Origin: Toxorhynchites rutilus septentrionalis
Taxonomy: Eukaryota > Arthropoda > Insecta > Diptera > Culicidae
Length of the DNA stretch: 64,000 bases
Direction of reading: 5' to 3'
Assembly: GCF_029784135.1 (NCBI RefSeq)
Contig: NC_073745.1
Span: 42,178,420 to 42,242,419 of the forward strand
A model generated the notes under the pieces. It had not been told where the DNA came from and ran no database searches. It worked only from the letters and a program-made list of their open reading frames with translations. Below, in pieces: positions 10,924-22,315 of this stretch; positions within the stretch are counted from its first letter, which is position 1, and the number at the start of each line of letters is the position of its first letter. The translations under genes and the position numbers were made by a program.

Positions 10924-11622
10924 TATACTGCCGTTCTACGCATATTTGTCCCATGTTACTTTTTGACAATTTTCACTTTTCTTCATGAAACGATGTTTTT
11001 ATGCCGAATCGTTCAGAAAAACACAACAAAAGTTATTGTTTGTCCCAACTTTTAAGAAAACAACATCAATTGTCCCATGTTTATATTCTAGACATAACTG
11101 TCTCACCATGTATTTTTTGTAGATCCATAATAAATAAATCAGTTCAAGTACACGAATTTTATGTCGGGCTTTCAGCAGGGCTAATGCAATAATTTTTGGT
11201 TTGAAATAACGAACTAATTATCAAACAAATAAAAAAAGATTTACAGAACATGTGTACACTTTGTTAGGGAATGCCCAATAACAATGAGATTTATATTCTG
11301 CAAAGGTGTTGTAGATTACTTCCTTCTTCATGAAACGTTGGTTTTTATGCATAATCTTTAGGAAAAACTAAATAAAACAATTCTAGGCATAACTGTCCCA
11401 CCATGAACTTTTAAACTAATAATCAAACTTGATTAATTCAAGTGAGGGAAGCTTTTCACATTTCATCCGACAATAGTTTACTGCTCATAAAAAACCCCGT
11501 GTATTTCTAAACTGAAATGCTTAAAGCTTCTGGTAGATAAATATGCTAGAAAACATTGATTGCGTTTTTCTCAGTTGCTGATTTTGGAACATGGGACAAC
11601 TATGCGTAGAACGGCAGTATAC
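10924..11622 (+). mobile_element. MITE P, copy A (TACTGCCGTTCTACG ends)
   Basis: The unit at 10926-11620 (695 bp) has terminal inverted repeats TACTGCCGTTCTACGCATA... and ...TATGCGTAGAACGGCAGTA, extending to TTGTCCCATGTT with few mismatches. It is flanked by TA on both sides (10924-10925, 11621-11622). Internally it repeats CAT(A)ACTGTC(T/C)CACCATG-type blocks. It has no transposase. A second, longer copy is at 39689-41155. The TA target suggests a Tc1/mariner-type helper. Confidence 0.85.
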
Positions 11623-13016
11623 TTCTAACACTTTTTGAAATATTGTTTTAGTTTTCTGTAAACTTTGATCGATCGGGAAAAAAGGCTGAACGTATCAATA
11701 TGAAATTTTGCAGATATCTTGGGGACGTATTTGACGTATTTTTTGCAGATATTTTGAGGATGCTCCTTGAATGATGGCTATTTTTGTTAGTAGCAATTAG
11801 TAGCAAGGACCCACAGAAAACCCAGAAGAGAATATGCTTCTCTAGTTCTCTTCAGATCCGTATCTGCTAGTGTTTGTTTGAAGAAAAGATAACGATGTAT
11901 TCGTTCTCCCAGCATTGCATGTGTGCGTGTCATGCCAAAATGCACTTTCGCCATATCCTGTTCCGGCTCCCATCGAACAAAATTGTACCGCTTTTTGTAT
12001 TTGTATTTGAATTTCTTGTATTTCACATATGCAAGTTAACGAATCGCGGACTACGGCCGAGTTTTTAAAAAATGAAAACGAACTTCACTGTTCAACTTTC
12101 AGACCAATAATGATCGTCTTTATTTTCCGATACTTAATTCTACCCTACACTTCCTAAATGAATCTGCTGACCTATCAATATGATACCTGTCGATGCCAGT
12201 CCAAGGGTTGTTCGCCGTCGTTGTCGTTGTCCGGATGTTTATTGCTGAATTGCGTGACCTAGTTAACGTTGTTGTCCATCGGTGGAATTCTGCTGATGCT
12301 GCTTGAGGGTAATGCCCGTTGTTCCGGTGTCAATAAAGTGCTAACTGCTGACGGGGTCCAAATAATGAATGTATGATGTTTGACGATGGCTCGGTATCGT
12401 TGCCAACTGGGGTCATGCTGGTGGATCCGTTGGTAACTTGCATAACTTGTACTCTATTGACAGCATGGGTAGGTAACATCATTAAAATTAATTCATAGCG
12501 AAAGAAGTTATTAACGTTAAATTTATTTCATAAAATCGTATCCTGTTTTCTGATTTGGCACCTTCACTGAAAAACGAAGTCCTACGTCAAAAATTGTCTA
12601 AGCTCTTTTATGGCCTTGGAATTCAGCTGCTTTTTGTTTTCGCCACGGAATTATTTGAGTAGATCCTGGTTTTCCGTTTTCAACTCATTTGGTATAAATA
12701 AGCCATCCGTGATTCGAAATCACAGTCGCGAGTGTGCTAGCAAGCACAGCACTACGAACGAACGTCATTTTTCCCTAATACTGATTTCATACATATATAC
12801 ACACAGCTCGACACAAGCATGGAATGAATGAAAGCAGTGCAATTTCGTTCACATTCACTACACAGCCTCGAAAAAGAAAATGCCCTCTGCACCCAAACTA
12901 GCGTTGGCTGACATCATTTCATCTTTGGCAGAAATAATGCTTTTTCGTGTGCTGTAGAGTCAAATGCGCAAATAATGAGCTGTTTTAAAAACATAAAAAA
13001 GGTATGGGACATCTTT
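11623..13016. other. Unassigned DNA, with a promoter-like patch near 12690
   Basis: No gene was recognised. The stretch 12190-12460 is relatively GC-rich. At 12574-12588 a GAAGTCCTACGTC motif shared with other repeats in the window appears, and GGTATAAATA at about 12690 resembles a TATA box. With nothing coding downstream, this is more likely part of a dispersed repeat than a gene promoter. Confidence 0.4.
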
Positions 13017-13454
13017 TGACGTGGGAATACGTCTAACCATAATACATGAGGGGTAAAATGAAAACCTAAACACAGAACATGCAGGAAAAAATGAAGGATT
13101 TCGAATGCTTATAACTCGAACATTTCTCACTGGATCGGAAAGATGTTTGCATCAATTGATAGGGAATATTTATCGCATCATAGCATCCATCGCATTAAAT
13201 AAAATGTTATTTTAATTAGGTAAACAATTGAATAACTGTAAAGTGTTAGGCGTTATCTGAACGCCCTAACTGCCTCGTTTTGATTGGCCCGATTTATGGT
13301 TTCCCCAACACAGACTTCAATGTACCTGTGGGACACAAATATGTGCAAATGTGCAAATATACATGCAAGTAGGGTGTATTTTTGTTCCCACTGAGCTGTG
13401 TTTCCCTAACACGGATTTCTAAATCAATGTACCTGGGGGAATCCGCTTTGCAAA

Positions 13455-14374
13455 TACAGGGTGGGCCATTTAAAGTGGAAGCATCTGGCAACCCCATAAC
13501 TTTTGACAGAGATGTCAGATTAACAAATGTCATACCACGTTGGAAGCGTCATTTCAGTACAATTTTAACCATGGAACAATACACACCTAAACAACGCGCT
13601 GAAATTGTTCAGCTGTACATTCAAAATAACTTCTCAATTGTGTTAACTAAACGTGCGTGGAAAAATAAAAATAAAGTTAAAACATCGCCTGGAGACAACA
13701 CTATACGTCGATTATATGCCAAATTTAAATCGTCTGGTAGTGTTGGTAATGCCAGTCATCTGTCCAGACAACGACCAAGACGTTTCGACGAGAATATTGA
13801 TGCCGTTCGAGCCAGTGTTGCAGAGACTCCATCGACATCAGGTCGCCATCGTTCGCAAGAGTTAGGCATCTTTTTATTGCCATTTGTTCTTGAAAATGAA
13901 TTGGGCAATTACTGGTTCCAACAGGACGGCGCTACATGCCATACAGTGGCTGCCACGACCAAATTATTGCGCGAAATGTTCCCCGGAAGATTAATATCGA
14001 AAAACGGCGATTATGACTGGCCACCGAGATCACCTGATTTGACGCCTCCTGTCTTTTTTTATGGGGATATTTAAAATCCAAGGTATACACTGGTAAACCA
14101 AGGACCCTGGTTGCGCTGAAAGACAATATCCGACAAGAAATTGCTGCCATATCAGCCGAAACATTGGGCAAAGTGATGGAAAATGCCGAAAAAAGAGCAC
14201 ATTTTGCGGTCAAGGCCAGAGGCGGTTATTTACGAGATATCATAATCAAAAAGTAGTTAGAACAAATCTCCTTGGACCAAAATAAATGAATTTCAAAAAA
14301 AAAATTTAAAATTCCACTTCTTTACTTTGCTATTGCAAAAACAAATCCTTCCACTTTAAATGGCCCACCCTGTA
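13455..14374 (+). mobile_element. Internally deleted DD41D mariner-like element inside E
   Basis: A 916-bp element (13457-14372) with matching inverted ends CAGGGTGGGCCATTTAAAGT and ACTTTAAATGGCCCACCCTG, about 25 bp, is flanked by TA on each side. Removing it with one TA restores the E repeat unit (GCAAATACATGCAAG), which proves the insertion polarity. Its TIR differs from that of the 2.6-kb mariner, so it is a second DD41D lineage. Confidence 0.93.
13571..14256 (+). pseudogene. DD41D mariner transposase with central deletion
   Basis: The ATG at 13571 begins MEQYTPKQRAEIVQLYIQNN, a DNA-binding N-terminus. The frame runs to SQELG at about 13867 and then joins directly to LPFVLENELGNYWFQQDG, so the first catalytic Asp (normally in a DEAHF motif) and roughly 150 residues are missing without loss of frame. 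The second Asp (QQDG) is present. At the third position the expected LDFF reads PVFF, so Asp is replaced by Val. One T is missing in the run at 14054-14060, shifting frame. The C-terminus then reads through KARGGYLRD to a stop at 14256. Inactive, but typical of internally deleted mariners that keep both ends. Confidence 0.88.
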
Positions 14375-15029
14375 CATGCAAGTAGGGGGTATTTTTGTTC
14401 ACACCAAAATGTGATTCCCTAACATGGATTTCAAAATCAATGTGCCCGGGGAAATCCGCTTTGCCAATACATGTAAGTCGGGGGTATTTTTGTTCCCACA
14501 AAATGTGTTTCAAAACAAAGATGCCTGGGGGAATCCACATTGCAAATATATGCAAGCTGCGAGTATTTCCTTGTCTTTGTGCAGACCGGAGTCTCCCTAA
14601 AACGTACTTCTAAACTGAGAAGCCTGGGAAAATCGTACTTTCAGATACTAGAGGTGAATGAACTTTTGCGGTTCGAAAACTACGTAAACATGAGAGATGC
14701 AATAATTTCAGAGGGAAATGTAAAATATAATGATTTTTTGACAATTCTTCATATATTTTGGTAGTTCTAGGCATCATATCAAACGTAAAAAGAAGTTCAT
14801 CAAATTTACTTGTTACGAAGAACATAATCTATTTCAATAAATGAATTGATCTTACATGGCAACTGTTCAAACTTTTTACTTACAAAGCAAAAATGTTGAA
14901 TTCAATTGAACTCGGAAATTGTTTCATTCAATCGATAATTTAATCAATACAATACAAATGCTTATTAAGAGTACGGTAGTCCCACGTCAACCTTGTGGTT
15001 ATATCACAGATATAACCAACCTATTTTTC

Positions 15030-15155
15030 TTTTTTCTTTTGTCATTTCATTTAGGATTGTGCCAAAAAAAAATCATACGACGGCAATGAGGATCGAACCA
15101 AGGCCGGCTGGAATGCAAAGCTGTTTCACACGACCACGCTATCCATTTAGCTACT
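15030..15155 (-). mobile_element. tRNA-like sequence, possible SINE head
   Basis: On the minus strand TAGCTAAATGGATAGCGTGG resembles an A box region and GGTTCGATCCTCATTG is a good B box. The distance between them fits a tRNA-derived promoter. A T-rich then A/G-rich tail follows. The acceptor stem does not close as a functional tRNA. A tRNA-derived SINE fragment is the best reading. No target duplication was found. Confidence 0.5.
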
Positions 15156-15159
15156 AGTA

Positions 15160-16400
15160 ATGTTGTATAAAAGCGTGATAATATTACACCGCATCATAAA
15201 GTGAAGTTGGAAAATGTTTTCTAAGAGTATAAATAAGAACATAAACGAGAATAGATATCTTTCTCTGTCTGGGCCATGTATTTGGTAAATCATACGAAAC
15301 AATTTCTTATGCTTATGCTTTCTTATCATGTGCTGGGGTTCGTTTCCACCTCAAGCAGAATATAGGGGTGTTTCTTGTTTGTGGTCGTCATCTGAGTGGG
15401 AAGGAGAAAAACAGGTGCGAGTTGGTTGCGCAGTTCAATCGGAAATTGAGGACGGAACAAAATTCACAAACAGCACTGAGAGCTCTCGACGATTCTCTTC
15501 GTCAGTAATTTGTTGTAGAAGATCCGAAAGACGCTGACATATACGTGATACACGAATCAAACGCAGCGTTCGTTGTGCGGGCAATGAGAGAGGAGAGAGA
15601 AAATACTGTGATTTAAGAAACGCCATTTCTCGGTAGTATTTGCATCAATCGATAGGAAATATTTTGACTCGTGCAGCTCAGTGCAAACAATGTGTGCAAA
15701 ACTTGATAGTTGTTGAATATAATAAGGGTTTGTTATGAAGCATGTTGTACACAGAGAACAAACGCGGCTTTATATTATTCCAGCACGTAGCATATCAGAC
15801 ACGTACCGGCATGAACCGACAAATACATGATATATTTAAATGGTCAGACATAGCGGGTTCTAAGTACGGACGGACAGTCAGCACAGAAAGAGCGAACATA
15901 TTTGTTTTTGGAGCGAGAAGGTAAATTCGAGAGGTAAATTGACGACATTGAGCTTCGTTTGAGAAGCAACAATAACTATAACATATTTTGAGGTGGAATG
16001 AACACACTTTCAAGATAAAAATGACGAAAATTATGAAAATTATGTCATTATCAAATATGTAGATCTATAGTGTCGACGTCTGTTAGCGATATCCGTTTAG
16101 GGAAGCTGTTTTAAATAGTTCAAATTTTTTCATGAAAATTTTACTTTAGTAAGAAAACTAAATAACTAAAGGGTTATTTCAAAAACTTCGATGCATTTGA
16201 AAATACTATCCGTAGTGATAAACAAACGGATAATATAGTTGCGTAGTTCTACGCTGAAAACGCGGTTGTGTCTTATACAGTTTTTTCAAGTTGGTACTAC
16301 TGTCGGTGGTCTTAATGTTAATGTTGTCGAGCGTGATTTGACATTTAATTCATTTACAGCGTTATAAAGAACAAGTTAACCTTTTGTTTGCTCGTCGTTT
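15160..16400. other. Unassigned DNA
   Basis: No supported gene or element was seen. The section just before 16400 may include the 5' untranslated part of the mariner remnant that follows. Confidence 0.45.
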
Positions 16401-16406
16401 TTTTAT

Positions 16407-17262
16407 ATGGATAATTCTGTTGGTCCAAGATATTGTGGAAAATTTTGTTTTTCGAACAATATTTCTTTCGCCGAAATGTTGAAAATGTTGCAGAATACAT
16501 TTGATGACTCAACTAGGTCGAAAACACGGGTGTATAAATTATATAAGGTCGAGTAGGGGGGCCTTATTCCCGTATATAAATCATTGAACTTCGTATTACG
16601 AATTAGTGAAGCGTCATAGATAATAATGCGTTTTTAGGAAGAATGAACACTTTTCAAATAGAAATTATGAATGAAAACTAACGTCTTCGTATCGAATTAG
16701 TGTGCAATGTGAATGGAAAAAATTGTTTTTTTTCATGTGGTCAAATAATCTCTCACAAAAATTGTATCTGAAGATAATTTTATATAGTGACAAGTTTTTG
16801 TGGAAAATAATTTCGTATCCAGATATCGACACCGTACCGTTGTCATTGCGAATATACTTCATTTAGTTTTTACTGTGAAGTGTATACGGAAATAAGGCTC
16901 GAGGTGAAGATATGATGATTTGCCACGTGGAGGACGTCCATCCCCCTCTTCAACTGATGAAAACATCGACAAAATAGAAGGAATATTGCTCGGAAATCGT
17001 CATTTAAGTTTGAGAGAGCTAGCCCGTAAACCGTTCGTTCGACCGCTCGTCATATTTGGTTTGATGTATTTGGCATGAAAAAAGTAACAGCAATACTAGT
17101 GTCAAAAGAGCTTAATTTCCTTCAAAAATTTCATAGCAATCAAGTGGATGAAGTCATGCCTAGTTCTGATCTCACGTTTATCCAACGCATAATTAATGAC
17201 GACGAGACGTGGTGTGAATTTTTCCTATTTCCGAAACTCAAATTACCGGTATATTTTTGTCA
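16407..17262 (+). pseudogene. Mariner (DD34D-type) transposase, interrupted and internally deleted
   Basis: The ATG at 16407 begins MDNSVGPRYCGKFCFSNNIS and continues FAEMLKMLQNTFDDSTRSK, a mariner N-terminal DNA-binding region. A MITE then interrupts it (16549-16903). After the MITE the frame resumes with DDLPRGGRPSPSSTDENIDK and SLRELAR, then in another frame WFDVFGMKKVTA, SKELNFLQKFHSNQV and IINDDETWCEF with the first catalytic Asp. The next residues, FLFPKLKLP, belong to the region just after the third catalytic Asp, so the centre of the catalytic core is deleted. The order of events is mariner decay plus MITE insertion. No activity is possible. Confidence 0.85.
16549..16903. mobile_element. 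345-bp MITE inside the mariner gene, TCGAG duplication
   Basis: TCGAG occurs at 16549-16553 and 16899-16903, and removing one copy plus the insert restores the mariner coding context. The ends contain CCTTATTCCCGTATA (left) and, read inward from the right, CCTTATTTCCGTATA. The interior is AT-rich without a gene. The 5-bp duplication could also be read as shorter if the G-rich left end belongs to the element. Confidence 0.75.
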
Positions 17263-17269
17263 GCATGTA

Positions 17270-17669
17270 TGATAACTTATTTATATTAACATTATATATT
17301 AATTTTATTATTGCAAGAATAAATTAATTTTTTCCCATTTCGCTGTAACATTGAATAGTGCGCGAATAACAGACGATTAGATCAGTAGTATTCAAATAAT
17401 TTGACCATATAGAAACAATGGAAGAGTTTATCGTTTTAACATCTACAGTCAAGCAGAATGAATCCTCTTTATTATTCACATCCTACCCCTAACGACAATT
17501 ACTTGTTTACCAGGTGTATAAATATGAAACCGGATTTTATAATTCAAAATACACAAGTAAAATATTTTATTCAACGAAATAGCCATTGGCAATTTATGAA
17601 TGCCTCGGCAAAACTTCTTCGTTTTTGAGCCAAGCCAGTCATCGAGTCTGGTGAACAAGTTGATCCCAA
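17270..17669. other. Unassigned AT-rich DNA
   Basis: No supported feature was seen. Confidence 0.5.
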
Positions 17670-18072
17670 TTAACACTTTCGACGCACCGTCACCCAGATA
17701 TGGGTGACACTTTCCTCGCTCAAATTGATTTTTAGAAGGAATTTGATAGAATAGGCACCTAAATGTAACTATAGGTTATGAAGAAAAATAATAAAATCAT
17801 AACCATAATATTATACTGTTTTTACTATACTTTTTATTAATTTATAGTACGGATGGTTTGTACTGCAGTATTTTGCAAAACCCCTATAATATGACTTTGG
17901 CATGTGTTATTGTTATCAATTCGTCTTCAATTGAAAACAAACATTGCTAGATCATGTTAAAAAAAAAACTGAAGTTATCTACAAACTAAGTTTGAACGTC
18001 ATTTAATAATTTATCGCAAGTTGGGCTCTGCAAGAAACTCGAAAACGTCGCGTTGGGCGACGAACGTGTTAA
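17670..18072. mobile_element. TTAA-flanked MITE (CACKTTCGWCGC ends)
   Basis: TTAA at 17670-17673 and 18069-18072 bracket 395 bp. The left end reads CACTTTCGACGCACC and the right, read inward, CACGTTCGTCGCCCA. The interior is AT-rich and non-coding. This is a third TTAA-type family in the window, distinct in end sequence from those at 4.75 and 5.95 kb. Confidence 0.8.
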
Positions 18073-20994
18073 GTAGCTTCCCGTTTCCCTGACCGGTTTT
18101 GCTCGTTGTGGCGGGGTATTGTGATGTCCGCAAATTGTGGTTCATTAGCACAAAATCAATAATCCACAAAAAAAGTGCATGAAATTTTTTATATTTTGAA
18201 TTGGATATTGTTGAGGTGTCTAAAACATGAAAATAGAGATCGATATGACTTTTTATATTTCACATTAGCTTGTATAGCTATGAATGTGTGAACTTCGGTT
18301 TATTTATACACCTGCTATAAACTTGAAGACTCCTCCAGAGTAAGAAATTTGTGCTCATCGATTGTTTACATAGAAACCATCTAACATAATCGGCTATCAT
18401 TCAAATTCTACTTCATTAGCAGTGTAAGAAGGGAATAGGGCTCTTATCTTTCCCCCGTCTTTTCGGGTTCAATCATTGTTTATCGGCTATAATTATTATT
18501 TTATTTCATTCTTATGCTTTTGATGCACATTCATTCAACACGAATGATTATGTATTTTGATTTGTTTGAGACTTCCATATTGGTCCTATTGGTAGTGTCC
18601 TGTAACAACAGATGGGTTGAAATGAGTGGAAAAAACTATTTTGGTACGAACATTAAGTTCGTTCGTATTATCTTCGAATCAGGTAAGGAGATCTAATACA
18701 TAGATCTTCGAATATAAATACTCCCAACACCACCTTCGCAGACAACGAACGAAGACTTTTGATAGCGAAGTATCTTCAAATTGAGCATTATCCCAACTGA
18801 TAAAACCGAATTCCATCTTTATAAACCGAATCAACTTCTTCATTGTCACCTTGAGGCATAACTTACTTCTCCTTCCAATAGTGTTAGACAACTGTCTTTG
18901 TTCATCAGGATCCTTACCCGTCCCCTTTCCTCGCCATCCGCTCACAACCCATTATTGATGCTCCTTTCTAGCATCTAGCGGCAAATTGACTGGTAAAAAC
19001 CGGTACGGCATCCCTCTGCTACGGATCTGGTTGCCTCACTTCCGGAGGCATATTTCCCAGTAAATTACGACGAACATTCTGTTTTCTTCGGTGTATGAGC
19101 CCATCTACAGACGTCCCTTCCCATCCCCTATTGCACCCCGACCCGGCGCCGCGGTGGTGTTGGAATGGAAATTTTAATTAAATTTTATCAACTTTCCATC
19201 TATATTTTAGTTTAACGCCAGCGAAAATCGGAAGGTATAGTTTTGTGTCTTCTTGCCACCTTCCCCTCCCAAAACGGACTAGGAGCGGGAGGTACCAATG
19301 AAGCGGTTACCCTTTTTGCACTTGTGACTCAGTCTCTTATCTCTGGTTCAGTGCTGGATTTCGGATGGTTCCACACCCGTTCCGCTCGGGGGATGGATGC
19401 GGTTGCCTGGGCGCGTTGGGCTGTGGATATTGATTCCGATTTGTATCCTTTGTCTTCCGAGGACTCTTTCCCTGTTCCGGCGATTGGGTTGCAGGCCCCG
19501 GAGGAGGGGATTTGGCTGTTCCTGGAATTGGATTTAACGTTAAACATCGTTCCACTACGGAAAGAATTCGACAGTTATCTTTCAAACACTTCGTTTCACC
19601 CCCGATTGGCAGGGGAGAGTTGAGGTGTTTCGGAAATGGGACGGGGATCGGATGCTATTTGGAGATGTTAGAATTTCCTCGTGAAATATTGAATTGCTGT
19701 GGTTAGCAGAGTTGAGGATAAAATTACACAAAGCCACGAAATTTATTTAACGATTGGTATCACCTCGGCAGCAGAGCACTCCGCATCGACAGGTACTGTC
19801 AGCATAATAATGTTAACTGCAATGAAACACCATGGCAATGGACGAAATTTAATTAGAAAGAGGTAGTCCCCCATTTTGGCAATCATGGAAATGAAAATGT
19901 AATTAATGCTTTTGCCTCTCATGATGACAAATATTTTACGACTTAATTGGTTAACTCGCCCAACAAAACTGCTTCTGGGAAGTGCGTTCGCAGTCAGAGT
20001 TCTTTACATCCCAGCATAAAACGCTTTGGATCGGCAAGAGATCCATCTCTGAGCTGTCCGCAAATGGACACAGCCGGTGTCTGGCTCATCAAAGCCTCGA
20101 CCTTTAACGAGCGAATGTAAAACGCGTGAAAATAATGACCATCAACCTTTTTGTTTCTGCAGTATTCAAATGGTCAATCCTACCGTCTCCTCTCACACTC
20201 TCTCGTCAATCCAAATCCAAATTATGCCTACAAACTCCGCCGATTAATTATGCTGATGGGTGCCATTATTTTTTCCCCCGCAACATTAAACGTGGCGGAT
20301 CAGTCACTCCCCGGTTTTTCTGCGTAATACCCAGTGGAGAAATATCATAAAGCCTATTCGGAAAATAAATAACTTTTTAATTTACCATTATATCAGCGGA
20401 GGAGAACGCATTAGTGCTCTAGCATGATAATGCGGAAGGTTTTTTTTCGGTGTTTTGTTTTTTGTATTTTAACACTTTGTACTGTCGGAGTTATGAATGC
20501 GCACGCACATGGGCTAAATGGTTGTATGTACTTTCGTAATCTCGAAGGTTGCTCCCAAATGGGCGTGGGAATAATCTGCTGGTATTAGATGTGAAGGTTT
20601 AAGCGACAAATTATAACTGACTGTTAATTAGGGTGAATCAACGGGGTGGTGTATAATGTATATTTTATTGAATTTTGGTTGTGTTTCTACTGTTCCTACT
20701 GCTTCTGTTTTAGTGTTGCCTAATCGATGGAAGTTTAAGGATGTATAACAATCGCTATTTTGATGCTAGCAACTAGAGCTTAGATACTAAATATACAAAA
20801 CAAATGGAACAGGGGCGGTTTATGAATTGAATTGGAGACATTTACTAGTATATTTATTAAAACTAATAAAAAAATATTCGAGTAAAACATTCAGAGCATT
20901 CAAAAATTGTAGCTTGTGAAACAATGTTTCATTTCATGATTCATTTTTGATATTTGTCTCTGTTCGCAGATTGAACAAGATGCGACCGTGAATG
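18073..20994. other. Mostly single-copy-looking DNA, no gene found
   Basis: The part 18960-20450 is less AT-rich and shares no repeats with the rest of the window. A 126-codon open frame (19243-19623, plus) has no domain, no splice context I can defend, and overlaps open frames in other phases, so I do not call it. Intronic or regulatory DNA is possible. Confidence 0.45.
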
Positions 20995-21250
20995 ATCGTA
21001 CCCCCCCATGCAGATCTTTTTTCACTACTTTTAAAAGTCGAAAACAAGCTTTCGAAACATTCTATTTTAATAATGATATATACTTCATTTTCAAGCTTGA
21101 ACGTCCAGCTTTTGGAATATTTCACGAACATATTTTTATCTTGGCGTGTCTAGATGTAGTGGACAAAAATATCGAGAAGAAATAAAAAATCGATTTCTTC
21201 TTTCATGTAGAACCATTTCATACAGAGATGTTTTTGTTTGAATGAAAAAT
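20995..21250 (-). repeat. Dispersed repeat A, copy 2 (inverted)
   Basis: Contains CATGCAGATCTTTTTTCACT, CTTTCGAAACATT and AAAAAATCGATTTC, the reverse complement of repeat A copies 1 and 3. With copy 3 (21550-22315) it forms a large interrupted inverted repeat around 21250-21550. Confidence 0.65.
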
Positions 21251-21549
21251 TACCCCTTCGTCTTTGATGATACATAATTCAATAAACAATGTGTAGCCTA
21301 GTGTATCCGCAAAACACCTGTGAACGTTTCATATTGATAAGCTGTTTTTTTAGCCGACCGATAAAAATTTAGTGTAAATTAAAGGAGCATTCTTACGCCC
21401 ATTGTACCAGAAGTTCAAAATGCTATGCGTACTCTTTCGTTGTCTAACTTTCGTTTTCATGCATACCCATGCACCCACGAACTCATGAAAACGAAAGTTT
21501 ATTTAATTATTCATCGTCTCAATCAAATAAAAATATCTCTCCGCGTTGA

Positions 21550-22315
21550 AAGATCGTTCAGATACGTTATAGGGATCAAATGAAGGCTGGTTGATAAGGT
21601 TAAATCGATTTGCTATTGACTTAGTTAACAAAAAATTGTGTTAATTCATAAATTTTCTGTAACAACAGAAAGTAATCGATTTTTTGTTTCTTCTCGATAT
21701 TTTAGTCCACTACACACACCAAGATAACAATACACTGGAGTCGCTTTTTACGCGGGGGATACGTGCCGCGTAGAAAAAATCGCGTGAAATCTAAAATCCG
21801 TGTGAAAAAACTGCGTAAATTTTAAAATCCATGTATAAATATAACAAACAGTGAATTATTCTTTTAAAATGCAACCTTTATTTTAACAGTTGATTATCTG
21901 ATTTTTTGGCATGCTACAATCAAGATATCTGTTTCTCTTTTCATTTCTTAGCTACTAATCAGTGATATAATACCAATTTATTTCGAGAAAAGTCACATCA
22001 ATTAGCACATAAAATCTGTTTACACTGGAGTCACTTTTCACGCGATTAATACGTGCCTCGTAAAAAAACCGCGTAAATTACGAAATTCGCGAGAAAAATA
22101 CTGCCCAAATTCCTAAAATCTCGTGAACAAGCCGCGTGAAAAAAAAGCGAAAAAAAACCGCTTCAGTGTATGTGCATGAAATATTTCAAAAGCTAAAGCT
22201 AAGCTTTAAAATGATGTTTGAACAAAATTGCTTCGAACTTCGAATTTTTTTCGACTTTCGACAGTAGTGGAAAAAGATCTGCATGGTGGGGTACGATTTC
22301 GAGTTTGAGTCACTG
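21550..22315 (+). repeat. Dispersed repeat A, copy 3, split by a MITE
   Basis: From GGGATCAAATGAAGGCTGGTTG to AAAGATCTGCATGGTGGGG and GAGTCACTG this follows copy 1 (6775-7105) in order, except for a 440-bp insertion at 21731-22170 within the segment CAAGATAA...GTGAAATATT. Confidence 0.7.
21731..22170. mobile_element. MITE pair with TACACTGGAGTCRCTTTT ends, nested in repeat A
   Basis: It starts TACACTGGAGTCGCTTTTTA and ends with the inverted form (...CGCTTCAGTGTA). A second start TACACTGGAGTCACTTTTCA lies at 22021, so two copies are joined, one partial (21731 to about 21850) and one complete (22021-22170, 150 bp). The bodies are built from repeated CGCGTRAA/CGCGTAAAA motifs. No gene is present. 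It interrupts repeat A. Confidence 0.75.

Larger units (their letters stand above)
13018..15020 (+). mobile_element. Element E, copy 1 (interrupted by a mariner element)
   Basis: The left end is GACGTGGGAATACGTCTAACC. The right end is GTAGTCCCACGTCAACC followed by a GTGGTTATATCA...ATAACC terminal hairpin. After the left end comes GGTAAAATGAAAACCTAAAC, shared with two other copies (40515-41045 inverted, 45770-47105). The central part is an array of ~95-bp units starting TTTCCCTAACACRGA and ending TATTTTTGTTCCCAC. The E sequence itself is about 1.08 kb and the rest is the DD41D mariner at 13455-14374. There is no open frame of its own. It is a non-autonomous element of uncertain class. Confidence 0.75.

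Noticed and set aside
19243..19623. 126-codon open frame on the plus strand
   Set aside because: No domain, overlapping open frames on the other strand, GC-richer background favours chance open frames; no splice or expression evidence.
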